Shown here: piece by piece, positions 1 to 8,481 of the stretch | How positions within the stretch are numbered: position 1 is the first letter of the stretch | Layout of the letters: every line of letters starts with the position of its first letter | Assembly: GCA_023078555.1 (NCBI GenBank) | Contig: CM041199.1 | Location: forward strand, 1,116,001 to 1,180,000 | Direction of reading: 5' to 3' | Source of the DNA: Ulva prolifera | Lineage: Eukaryota > Chlorophyta > Ulvophyceae > Ulvales > Ulvaceae | DNA length: 64,000 nt | The notes under the pieces: model-generated | Told to the model about the DNA's origin: nothing | The model's input: only the letters and a program-made list of their open reading frames with translations | Database searches by the model: none | Translations under genes and position numbers: made by a program

Positions 1-348
1 TCCGCACTTGACCCGCAATCGGCCAAGCGAGCGCTCCACACCCCCGCCCTCCCGTAGCTCCACTGCGTGCAAGCCAGATATCGACCATCGCAGATCCAGA
101 CAGTACTGCACACACACCACCACACACATGTCGAGGGCTGCATTCCGCACTTGGGCAACGTCAAAGAAATTCAGATTCTTCTGTTGCACATTCACCGCGT
201 CATACACCGCTGACCCCTGAAGTGTCGATGCCAAACCATCATACCTGCGGCTCTGGCAATGATACCGGCTACAGTATTCTTGCCCCCAGCCCAGTCCCGC
301 ACGTGCGACGTCAAAACCCGGAAATAAGCACGCTCTTGCATGATGTTG

Positions 349-837
349 TCATGCAGATTTGTTTATAAATGCCACAGTAGCAATGGTCGGCACTCGCGTC
401 AACGCCACGTAAAGTGCAGCGGCATGCGCATCGGGCCCCAACTCAACATCCCCAACCCATATGTAGTGCACCACCACCCGTTGCTTGCTAATGGTGGCAC
501 ATAGCATTGCATTTGCCGTACGCACAGCACACGGGGCACATGACATCTGCACCCGGCATGCCACCAATGCATCCCCCATGTCTAGCACAGACTCGATGGC
601 CGGATACACTTGCTTCACCCCTGTTTTGCCTGAGGCCATCCGTAATCGACACACATGGCTGGGAAACTCGCCCTCGACACTATGCATCGCCAGGAAGTTA
701 TCTAGGACTTGGGTCACAACGTGCTCTACGGTAGCAGGGTTGGGCAAGACGGCACCAACCCCAAAGGAGAAATGAACACGATCCCAAGCAAGCAGTTGAG
801 TGCCTGCATATGCCATGAACAGCTTGAATGCCTTCAA
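349..837 (-). pseudogene. possible SF1/PIF1-type helicase C-terminal fragment
   Basis: This 162-residue open frame is not confidently recognised. Its last 25 residues contain LYVALTRV followed by a hydrophobic strand, which resembles the C-terminal motif VI region of PIF1-like and related superfamily 1 helicases (YVALSRV type). No Walker A or B motif is visible in the frame, so at best it is the end of a larger gene or a remnant; DNA helicases of this kind are common in mobile elements. The first 348 bases of the window to its left show nothing recognisable on either strand. The frame overlaps the start of the plus-strand open frames at 706, so both are unlikely to be real. The helicase reading is an inference from one short motif. 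Confidence 0.22.
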
Positions 838-1611
838 GGTTTGCGACCTGACATCACCAACCGGGACATGCTAGAAGCCAGTCACGACGCATCGCGTCCC
901 CGTTGGGTACTTCTGATTGAGGCCGGTCGTGAGCAGCAGTTGTTCCCCGCTCAGCGACAAGATCTTCCACAAGCCGAACGGCATGTCTTCAAGGTTAATC
1001 GTGCGCGGCCCTGTGTGGCGCCGACGTGCGCGTCGCTTGCGGACCGCATTCGGGAGGTGTGTTCTTGGCTGCTGACCCCGGATCGGAAGCGCGTGGTGTC
1101 CGTGGGCACGGGCACGCCCACACCCACGCGCGTATGGGTATCGGGGCGAGGCAAGGCAGCTGATGTCGTGGTGCGGCAGTCAGAGTACGCCCTTGCGTGG
1201 TGCGAGGGTCTCGCGCCGGGGCTCGAAGTCGGCGCGGTGTCAGCCGCGCTCGACTTGCAGTTCCCATAGTGCATTGTGGCACCCCGCGCCAGCTGGCCCA
1301 CCATGTTCTCGTTTATCAAGTCTCTTAAGCGCAAGTCGAAGAAAGCATTGCAGGATGTAAAGGACTCACAGGAGTCGATCACTGCACAACAGCTGGTAGA
1401 GACGTTTCACTCAGAGAGCGCCTTGTGTGACCCGGCACAACGGAGAGTGCTTGTAGAAGCAGCGGCATGCACGCAGCAGCAGATAGATATGCGTCGGGGC
1501 ATGTATGAAGCTCAGCAAGCAGCGATTGAACGATGTCGCGCACTTGGGGAGCTACAGAGATCAGTTGCGCATTTGCGAGGAGAGCACTCGGCGGACAACA
1601 ATTGTCTCTGA
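706..1611 (+). pseudogene. unrecognised reading frame interrupted by two stop codons
   Basis: One plus-strand reading frame stays open from 706 to the copia insertion at 2218 except for TAG at 1267-1269 and TGA at 1609-1611. The second segment has a well-placed ATG at 1303 after CCACC and encodes a charged, helical stretch rich in Gln, Glu and Lys; the first segment is mixed and of no recognised family. Three consecutive segments sharing one frame suggest either a decaying gene or three small adjacent genes. Nothing in the residues identifies a function. It lies beside the helicase-like frame on the other strand, and this corner of the window may be part of an older mobile element. Confidence 0.3.
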
Positions 1612-2218
1612 CAACTGTCTCCAAGGCTAGAGTTGCAGCCAGCGCGCATCACTGCGGGCATGCACCTCGCCTTGTGCGTAGTGCACTGTGTCCAGGTCTT
1701 GCTCCGGCCGGCGCCGGGTGCGCCAGCCATGCGTAGAGGTGTTCAGCAAGATGCCGCAAGGGTGGAGTGCGTCTGGTTGTTTGCGGCGCACCTTGGTGCG
1801 ATTGGCGTGGCCGCAGCGGCGAAGCGCCCCGCGCGGGCGGTGTTTTGCAAGGCAGAAAAGGGAGCAGACGCGGCGGATGCATATGTGGCTGCCGTCGGCG
1901 AGAGCGCAGCAATGGAAAGCGGGACCGCAGAGGTGACGTGCATGCATAGTGATGTCACGGCGAATGCTACCGCCATGAGCGCGGCGCAAGATCCCGCAGC
2001 GCAACTCGGCGTTGCGGCTAGGCTCAAAGGAGGAGCGGATGCCATCTTTGTATGGGACTCCGATGGCGAGGGCGATTTCGGCAACATCTATGGCAGCGTT
2101 GCACCAAAGAACTTTGATGGGACGGTCGCCACGGCGGCCTCCGAGAGCTGCGTCGACGCGCAATCGACACCCGCTGGTCACGCGACCACATCGTGTCCAC
2201 AAGGACTGTTGGCATGTG
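1612..2218 (+). pseudogene. 5' part of an unrecognised ORF split by the copia insertion
   Basis: An alanine-rich frame is open from 1612; the first ATG is at 1660. It runs in frame up to base 2218, where the copia element begins. If the element and one copy of the 5-bp duplication are ignored, the frame continues without a stop at 14424 and ends at TAG 14639-14641. The frame therefore looks like a real coding region that was interrupted. The product is not recognised: the N-terminal part is Ala/Val-rich, followed by an acidic patch and a few aromatic residues. Confidence 0.4.
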
Positions 2219-2578
2219 TGTCACAATGCATGAGCCTGCGGGCAGCAGTGTGGTGACAGGTGCACCCATGCACGGACGATCCGCGGATCCAGTGCAGGGG
2301 TAAGCCGCCAGCCTAGATTGTCTCGATGTAGTGAGAGAGATCCTGCGAGGGTTTCCCACCGTAACCTTGAGTGTTGAGTGTTCAGTGTGCATATAAGCAT
2401 GTGCACACTGAGATCTGTAACCATTCTCATTACTGTCTTACGGTACTAGCACTTATCTCCTCTTACGCGTTTCCTCGGTTCTACCTCTGTGCGCAGCAGG
2501 TATGGAAACGCTGGCTGACCTGATCTGACCTGAACTGAGACTGCGCGTCTGACCTGCAAGCTGAAACGGTTTCTGACA
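2219..2578 (+). repeat. copia 5' LTR
   Basis: A 360-bp LTR starting TGTCACAATG and ending TTCTGACA. It shows no difference from the 3' LTR at 14059-14418. A TATA-like run (GCATATAAGC, near 2389) lies in the first half and is the likely promoter of the element. The LTR is immediately followed by the primer binding site. Confidence 0.95.
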
Positions 2579-2590
2579 TGGTATCGGTGA
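2579..2590 (+). other. copia primer binding site
   Basis: TGGTATCGGTGA follows the 5' LTR directly. The first seven bases match the complement of the 3' end of plant-type initiator tRNA-Met (TGGTATC), the usual copia primer; the rest agrees only partly. The minus-strand copia has the same TGGTATCGGTGA beside its LTR (complement at 21665-21676), which supports the assignment. Confidence 0.6.
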
Positions 2591-2792
2591 AGTTAGCGCT
2601 ATGTCTGTTTATGGTCTTGTTCAGGAAGCCGTCGGCCAATGTCTGCGCGCAGACACGGCGGGCATTCCACTGTTCTGCCGGCGCTCAGACTGCGGTCAGA
2701 AGCGCAGGCATCATTTAGCTCTCTCGTAGCATATTGTTGTTAGACACAATTCGAGAAGCTTGTTTTAATGATCAGCGCTGAGAAAAGCGAAC

Positions 2793-3014
2793 TGTCGTGG
2801 CCTAGCTATGTAACTGAGCCATGCTCGTTGCTAGCATTGCTCGAGCCAGCGCAGCTGCGCGCAAATGCACTCACGCTGCGTGCATCCGTCTGCACATGCA
2901 TGCATGCGCGACTGTGCGCTCAGCCGTGCCATCAGCTCTGACGCACGCTTGTCTCTGCTCTGCTTGATGTAGTTGCAGTGCTCATAAGCCTTCTCATCCT
3001 TGAGGAAGCTCGGC
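2793..3014 (+). repeat. gypsy truncated 5' LTR (first 222 bp)
   Basis: Identical by eye to 7733-7954. After base 3014 the sequence departs from the LTR and goes directly into internal sequence leading to the protease frame. The remaining 435 bp of the LTR, the primer site and gag are missing on this side. Confidence 0.88.
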
Positions 3015-3093
3015 TTTTTGGTGGCTGGAACTTGAAAGTGCGTATGCGATCGCTGTTTGTGTGACCGGAGGTCGATTCCTTCTGAATTTTTGA

Positions 3094-3729
3094 GTAGTCT
3101 CTGAGCAGGTTTGGTGGAGCTACAAGAGATCTCAGGTTCCCCGCGCCGGCGCGCCAAATCACCCTCAGGGGTTGAAAGTCGCTTTCGATGAGGGCGCAGA
3201 ACTCAATACCATCACCAAATCTGCCTGGCAGAAGCACAAAGCGGATTGGGAAAAGGGTCACCCTGCATTCAATGACAACCATGACATTGGCAAACCTCAT
3301 GGTGTTAAAATGCAACAGCCTGTCACCCTCACTGGTTTCCATGGGGACGCGACGCGGCATGACCATATGGTTCTAATTCACTTGCGCCTTGGTTGTGCGT
3401 GCTATCCAGTGTATTGTACGCTCGTCGACGTCGCCCCGGCAGATGTTGTCCTCGGACTTGGGTTCCGCAGGAAATTCAATGCCCCCTATCCGCCGGCATA
3501 CCCTTTGTCGCAGTCAATGGGAGTAACTTCCATCTGCCTGGGCGTGCCAAAAGGATATGGGCTGTATTTCCCTAAAGGGCTTCAAAATCTGTTTCGGGGC
3601 CGCGACCCCGCTGATGCTGGGTTCTGCCAGATTCTCCATCTCCAGACCCCCTGGATGACATGGAATGTTACCGGCAAACGCCTCACGCCCACGCAACTCA
3701 GTGGAGCCGTCACCGATGCATCTCAATGA
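3094..3729 (+). CDS. gypsy protease-containing frame (5'-truncated)
   Basis: The frame is open from 3094 (TGA at 3091-3093) with no good ATG, consistent with the start of the polyprotein having been deleted. It contains a retropepsin-like segment: DEGAELNTI near 3190 in the position of the active-site loop, then VVLGLGF near 3445 matching the conserved ILG strand. Retropepsins normally have D-T/S-G; here the second residue is Glu, which would be expected to impair catalysis. The frame ends at TGA 3727-3729 and overlaps the pol frame by 70 bases in the -1 direction, so pol may be made by -1 frameshifting or the frames may have been separated by mutation. Confidence 0.75.
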   Translation, partial: VVSEQVWWSYKRSQVPRAGAPNHPQGLKVAFDEGAELNTITKSAWQKHKADWEKGHPAFNDNHDIGKPHGVKMQQPVTLTGFHGDATRHDHMVLIHLRLGCACYPVYCTLVDVAPADVVLGLGFRRKFNAPYPPAYPLSQSMGVTSICLGVPKGYGLYFPKGLQNLFRGRDPADAGFCQILHLQTPWMTWNVTGKRLTPTQLSGAVTDASQ

Positions 3730-6700
3730 CTGAGTTGAGAGTGTCTGCACGGCGCTGGGTCCGCTCGTTTAAAGACCCGTCCCCCACAAATGCTGCATTG
3801 GCGGGTGTTTTCGATAGCATTTCGAAGGGGACATATAACTGTTCCATAGACTCTCAGGGTTGTGCCCTTGTGGATATGGCCTTAGGCAGCAAAGCTTTCT
3901 GCAAGCCGCGCTTGCCCTTTATTATTACACCAGTCATCGACGGTGGTGATTTAGTGGGTGACGAGTTCGCCCACGTCAACTCGTGTTGCAGGTCGCACAC
4001 GATGTGTGACATGCCTGAGGAGGGGGAGGACACTGCGACACAATCTTCGTTACGTGTGCCTGACCCTTCACACGACCAGGCGCTAGGTTTTGACCCTGGC
4101 GCAATTCCGGAGGAGCACCGCATCCTGATCGAGGCTGCACCTCCCGGAAATAATTTCACGGAACTGCCGAAATCTGCAGCAGCTTCATGCGCGGAGCATT
4201 CAGGCGTGCCCCGCACATTCTGTAGGCGTACTCAGTATCACCTTAGGCAAAGGCAATTGCGCACAGAAGAGTCTATCCGCAGAGCCGCGGTCGAGAAAGC
4301 ACAACTCGCCAGTGCCACAGCGGAGGTAGCTCAAGTCACGAGCGACCAGCTCACAGACGAGCAGACTCAAGAGCTACAAGCTCTGATTGAAAAGCACAAG
4401 GACCAGATCTCTTGGGACCCTAATGACATTGGGTGCCTATCTGAGGATTACAAGGAGTTCTACCTCCAGATTCCCACGGAGGAAGGTGCCAAATGTAAGC
4501 AGAGGCCTTACAGGCTCTCATACAAAGAATTGGAAGCTTTCAGAACGCAAGTTTCCCTGCTCTTGCAACAGGAAGTTATAAAGAAAGCTGACGGTCCAAC
4601 CGACTTTCTCTCTCCGGTGCTATTTGTGCCGAAGCCACGTAAGCCGGACGAGCTGCGTATGTGCGTAGACTTCCGCAGATTGAATGCTGTGTCGAAGCGC
4701 GACTACCATGCCCTCCCGCATATCCGTGACCTGCTTCAATCCATGTCCGGCTGTAAATACTTCACAGCCCTAGATTTGACCTGGGGATTCTGGGCCCTTC
4801 CAGTGGTCGAACAGGATCAGCACAAAACGGCCTTTACGGGCCCCGATGGAGAAGTTTATGTCTGGACGAAGGCTCCTATGGGTCTCTCCAACTCGCCTGC
4901 TGCCTTCCAACGTCTCATGGCACATGTGCTGAGAGATATCAAAGGCGTGTCAGTCTACATAGACGACATCACAATCTTCTCCAAGACATGGCAGGAGCAC
5001 CTCAGCATTCTTGCCAGGGTGTTTGAGAGACTGCGCAAGTCAGGTCTGAAGGTTAAATATGCCAAATGCGTCTGGGCAGCTGCGGAGTGCCGAGTACTGG
5101 GCTCTATTGTCAGTGAGGCCGGCATTGCGCCCGATCCTGACAAAGTGGCTGCGGTAAACAAGCTGCCGGTGCCTCGAAATGTTGCGGACGTTCGCAGCTT
5201 CTTGGGTGCCACTGGATATTTCCACGAGCACATACAAGCGTATGCGGACAAGTCAGCACCTTTCAGGGCGCTGCTGAAAAAGAACGTGCAGTTCATCTGG
5301 TCTGAGGAATGCCAGCGCGCCTTTGAGCAGCTAAAAGCTGACCTGGTGTCTCCGGCGTGCTTACGCATGCCAGACCCAGAACGACCGTTCATTCTCACCA
5401 CAGACTGGTCCAAACTAGCTGTTGGTGCGGTTTTGAGCCAGATCCAGCCAGAGGATCCAACAGATCCGGACTCTGCAGAGAAAGAGTATGTCATAGCGTA
5501 CTCTAGCAGATCTCTGAACCAAGCTGAGAGCCATTATGCTCCCACGGAAGGGGAGTGCCTGGCCCTTGTATGGGCCACCAGAAAATTCAGACCGTATTTA
5601 CACGGCTACAAATTTCGTGTTCGCACTGACCACGCGGCCTTGAAATGGTTGTCCACGGCTCGCTTCGAAAATTCTAAGCTAGAGCGATGGGCGATGCGCC
5701 TGCAAGAATTCGACTATGAAGTTGAATACCTGCCGGGAGATCAAAATGTTGTGGCCGACCACCTGTCGAGACACTACTCCCACATGGAAGCGGGCAGCGT
5801 GACCGCAGTTGCTGGTCACCTGGCCTTTGCCACCGAGGGCCGCGTTCTTGATATTGAAGACGAGGGCCGTGATGTGTTCGATCCCCAGTCATGGTGCATG
5901 CATAGCCTGCAGGAGCTGTGGTCATCGGGCGACACGCAAGCAAAGAACAAGCAACCCTGCACCATTTGCGGTGCTGCAGAGGGTTACGCTCACATGGTGT
6001 TATGCGATACCTGCAACCGGCCATACCACCTGCAGTGTATGCACCCCCGACGGTCTGTGGTACCCGATGGAGCGTGGCACTGCCATCAATGCGATGAAGC
6101 GTATTCCAACGTCGACGAACTCCGCCGCAACGACCCTATCTTGTTTGCGCGGCGTGGAGATCCGCACCACCCAGATCTAGTGGATTTGGTACGTGCGTAT
6201 GTTGAGCGACAGGAGCGGGCAGTGGTCGAGTCCTTGAACTGCAATGCATCAAGCGGTGACCGCGACCCGGAAGCAGCGTCGCAGCACGCGCGTGCTGCGG
6301 CGGAAGCAGTGTTCCACCCCGATATGCCCAAAGCGCTGAAACGCAAAGTCCGTAAAAAGGCTGCCACCTTGCGATTGCATCCGACTCGCCCAGAATGGCT
6401 GCTCGAGCATACGCAATTGCGCACAGGCGACCGTTTGTGGCTAGCAGTGCCCCCTGTGGAATTCCGCTGGGGACTGATTGGAGCGTATCATGATCGCATG
6501 GGACATGCCGGCGTGAGCCAAACACTGGCCGTACTGCATCAGCACTACCACTGGCAAGGCATCAAGCTAGATGTAGCAGCTTATGTTGAACAGTGCCATG
6601 CTTGCCAAGTCAAGCGGTTGGAATTGCAACATGTGGCAGATGTGCAGCTACCCCGCATGAGCAAGCCGTTCTGCCATGTGCACATTGACCTGGCTGGCCC

Positions 6701-7688
6701 GTTTCCCCTCCGTGCGGTGAAAGCGGCGCCAGTGCGTGGTAAGGCAGGGCGCACCAAAGCCACCTTGTCCACGGCACAGACCGGCCACGGGTATGTGTGC
6801 CTAATGGTGGATTATTTCACAAAGGCAGCGGAATTCGCACCGCTGCGAGACAAGAGTGCCGACACAGTCGCTCGTGCCGTGCATGACTTCTGGTTCATGC
6901 GCTACGGCATCCCGGAATGGGTGACCACGGATAACGGGACAGAGTTTGCTGGAGCCTTCCGGCACCAGCTAGAACGGTTTGGCATTGACCACGTCCAGAC
7001 CTCTGCGTACCATCCCCAGTCCAACGGCGCCGTCGAGCGACTCGTGCGCACAATGAAGACCATGTTGGCGGCAAAAGTTGCCGGCGCCATCCATGATTGG
7101 CCCGCGCTGCTTCCGCAGACACGCATGGAATACATGCAACGCCGGCATACAGTGACCGGTTATGCGCCGAATGAGTTGGTGATGGCACACCGCCTCCGGC
7201 TGCCACCTCCGGTGGGCGCGCGCGATGCGCACCCCCGCATGGCAGCCGTCGAGATTTCGGCCATGCCCGAGGACGATTATGTGCGAGAGCGCGACGCCCG
7301 CGCAGAGCGTGTGGCTGCGCGCGTATACGATCGCATCCTCCGTTCGCAGCAACGTAATGCTGACAGGCAAGCCCACCTTCTGGCCATTCGCAAGCCTAGG
7401 AGGGGGAGGAAATTGCAAGCTGGAGACCTTGCTTATGTCCTAGAACGCGGACTGGGCAAGAAAAATGCGGTCACAGGCCCATTTGTTGTCGAAAGCATAT
7501 CTGAAAATCAGGCTTTCCTGCGTACAACGCGCCAAGTGCCAGGTCAGGAAGTGCGCCACTTTCCAATACACTTAGAACGTGTGGCCCGATGCACGACTGT
7601 GACGGACGTGTTAGAGAAGCTCTTGCACGCCGCAGGCATGTCGATGCGGCCACCGCCCGATCACGCGGCGGCGCAGCTCACGAGCTAG
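3660..7688 (+). CDS. gypsy pol: RT, RNase H, PHD finger, integrase
   Basis: About 1340 codons without a stop. Residues 240-470 form the RT, with the catalytic YIDD near residue 433. RNase H follows (residues about 560-700), with YSSRSLNQAE and RTDHAALKWL. Residues about 767-814 form a C4HC3 PHD finger: spacing C-x2-C-x11-C-x2-C-x4-H-x2-C-x15-C-x2-C. The integrase has an HHCC zinc site (about 943-979), the core Asp/Asp/Glu (VDYFTK near 1050, TDNGTEF near 1090, NGAVER near 1122) and a C-terminal GPF module near 1272. No chromodomain is seen. The ATG at 3660 is probably incidental because the frame is likely entered by frameshift from the protease frame. A PHD finger inside pol is unusual; binding to a histone mark for target choice is an inference. 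Confidence 0.92.
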   Translation: MECYRQTPHAHATQWSRHRCISMTELRVSARRWVRSFKDPSPTNAALAGVFDSISKGTYNCSIDSQGCALVDMALGSKAFCKPRLPFIITPVIDGGDLVGDEFAHVNSCCRSHTMCDMPEEGEDTATQSSLRVPDPSHDQALGFDPGAIPEEHRILIEAAPPGNNFTELPKSAAASCAEHSGVPRTFCRRTQYHLRQRQLRTEESIRRAAVEKAQLASATAEVAQVTSDQLTDEQTQELQALIEKHKDQISWDPNDIGCLSEDYKEFYLQIPTEEGAKCKQRPYRLSYKELEAFRTQVSLLLQQEVIKKADGPTDFLSPVLFVPKPRKPDELRMCVDFRRLNAVSKRDYHALPHIRDLLQSMSGCKYFTALDLTWGFWALPVVEQDQHKTAFTGPDGEVYVWTKAPMGLSNSPAAFQRLMAHVLRDIKGVSVYIDDITIFSKTWQEHLSILARVFERLRKSGLKVKYAKCVWAAAECRVLGSIVSEAGIAPDPDKVAAVNKLPVPRNVADVRSFLGATGYFHEHIQAYADKSAPFRALLKKNVQFIWSEECQRAFEQLKADLVSPACLRMPDPERPFILTTDWSKLAVGAVLSQIQPEDPTDPDSAEKEYVIAYSSRSLNQAESHYAPTEGECLALVWATRKFRPYLHGYKFRVRTDHAALKWLSTARFENSKLERWAMRLQEFDYEVEYLPGDQNVVADHLSRHYSHMEAGSVTAVAGHLAFATEGRVLDIEDEGRDVFDPQSWCMHSLQELWSSGDTQAKNKQPCTICGAAEGYAHMVLCDTCNRPYHLQCMHPRRSVVPDGAWHCHQCDEAYSNVDELRRNDPILFARRGDPHHPDLVDLVRAYVERQERAVVESLNCNASSGDRDPEAASQHARAAAEAVFHPDMPKALKRKVRKKAATLRLHPTRPEWLLEHTQLRTGDRLWLAVPPVEFRWGLIGAYHDRMGHAGVSQTLAVLHQHYHWQGIKLDVAAYVEQCHACQVKRLELQHVADVQLPRMSKPFCHVHIDLAGPFPLRAVKAAPVRGKAGRTKATLSTAQTGHGYVCLMVDYFTKAAEFAPLRDKSADTVARAVHDFWFMRYGIPEWVTTDNGTEFAGAFRHQLERFGIDHVQTSAYHPQSNGAVERLVRTMKTMLAAKVAGAIHDWPALLPQTRMEYMQRRHTVTGYAPNELVMAHRLRLPPPVGARDAHPRMAAVEISAMPEDDYVRERDARAERVAARVYDRILRSQQRNADRQAHLLAIRKPRRGRKLQAGDLAYVLERGLGKKNAVTGPFVVESISENQAFLRTTRQVPGQEVRHFPIHLERVARCTTVTDVLEKLLHAAGMSMRPPPDHAAAQLTS

Positions 7689-7708
7689 CGCACGCTGGCC
7701 CCATCGGC

Positions 7709-7732
7709 GCCTTTGTAAGATCATGACATGAA
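7709..7732 (+). other. LTR-end fragment and 4-bp spacer before the 3' LTR
   Basis: Twenty bases at 7709-7728 (GCCTTTGTAAG...ATGACA) are the same as the last twenty bases of the LTR (8370-8389). They are followed by TGAA and then the LTR start TGTCGTGG at 7733. This is an LTR end and an LTR start joined through four bases, the arrangement of a two-LTR circle junction. A normal polypurine tract is absent here. Confidence 0.7.
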
Positions 7733-8389
7733 TGTCGTGGCCTAGCTATGTAACTGAGCCATGCTCGTTGCTAGCATTGCTCGAGCCAGCGCAGCTGCGC
7801 GCAAATGCACTCACGCTGCGTGCATCCGTCTGCACATGCATGCATGCGCGACTGTGCGCTCAGCCGTGCCATCAGCTCTGACGCACGCTTGTCTCTGCTC
7901 TGCTTGATGTAGTTGCAGTGCTCATAAGCCTTCTCATCCTTGAGGAAGCTCGGCCGATTGGGGCTGAGAACGAAATTAAAATACTATCAATTACATCGGG
8001 ATGAACGGCCTCTATGTTGTGACGTGCCGAGCTGACAGTGAAGAATAGGCAGTGCTCTGTGTTATGAGCATGTAAGGAGAAGCAAAGGCGTCGGTGCGGT
8101 GCGGTGTTGAAAGGGAGTGTAAGATGGTGCATTTAAAGTAATAAAGATATCAAGATACAAGATTCAAGTTCAAGTCAAGCAGTACCAAGTCAAGATCAAG
8201 CAAGACTGGCGTTCTCATAGGTACTTTAGGGCATTGTATTAGCACTTAAGACTGCATCAATTCGCATGGTGACAGTTAGTTCAGCTTACTCCCTATTACT
8301 TGAACTCATAAGCTTTTGTTGTCTAGGCCACTCACATGCCTAGCTGCCTTGGAACCATCCTGGTTCAGGGCCTTTGTAAGATCATGACA
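7733..8389 (+). repeat. gypsy 3' LTR (657 bp)
   Basis: Begins TGTCGTGG, ends ATGACA. The first 222 bp are identical to the left repeat at 2793. An AT-rich segment at 7960-8180 has short CAAGAT/CAAGTT repeats. The right end abuts GAAC and then resumes copia leader sequence. Confidence 0.85.
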
Positions 8390-8481
8390 GAACGCGTTCG
8401 CTTGTTCTCTCAACCTATTTGCTTGCGAGCAATCCCACTGGTTAGTTGCTGCGCGCGACAAACAACCATCTGTCCTGATGC

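Larger units (their letters stand above)
2793..8389 (+). mobile_element. Ty3/gypsy-like element nested in the copia leader
   Basis: A 5.6-kb insertion starting TGTCGTGG and ending ATCATGACA, flanked by the 4-bp duplication GAAC (2789-2792 and 8390-8393). The minus-strand copia shows the uninterrupted sequence AGCGAACGCGTTCGC at the same place, which fixes both ends. The coding order is protease, RT, RNase H, PHD finger, integrase, as in Ty3/gypsy. The left LTR is only 222 bp of the 657-bp right LTR, identical over that stretch, and no gag or primer binding site remains. The copy is therefore recent but internally deleted at its 5' side. Confidence 0.9.

Noticed and set aside
2793..8389. DIRS/PAT-type element with split direct repeats
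   Set aside because: The A-B-A-B layout is similar, but the element encodes a DDE integrase and has a target duplication, so it is Ty3/gypsy.
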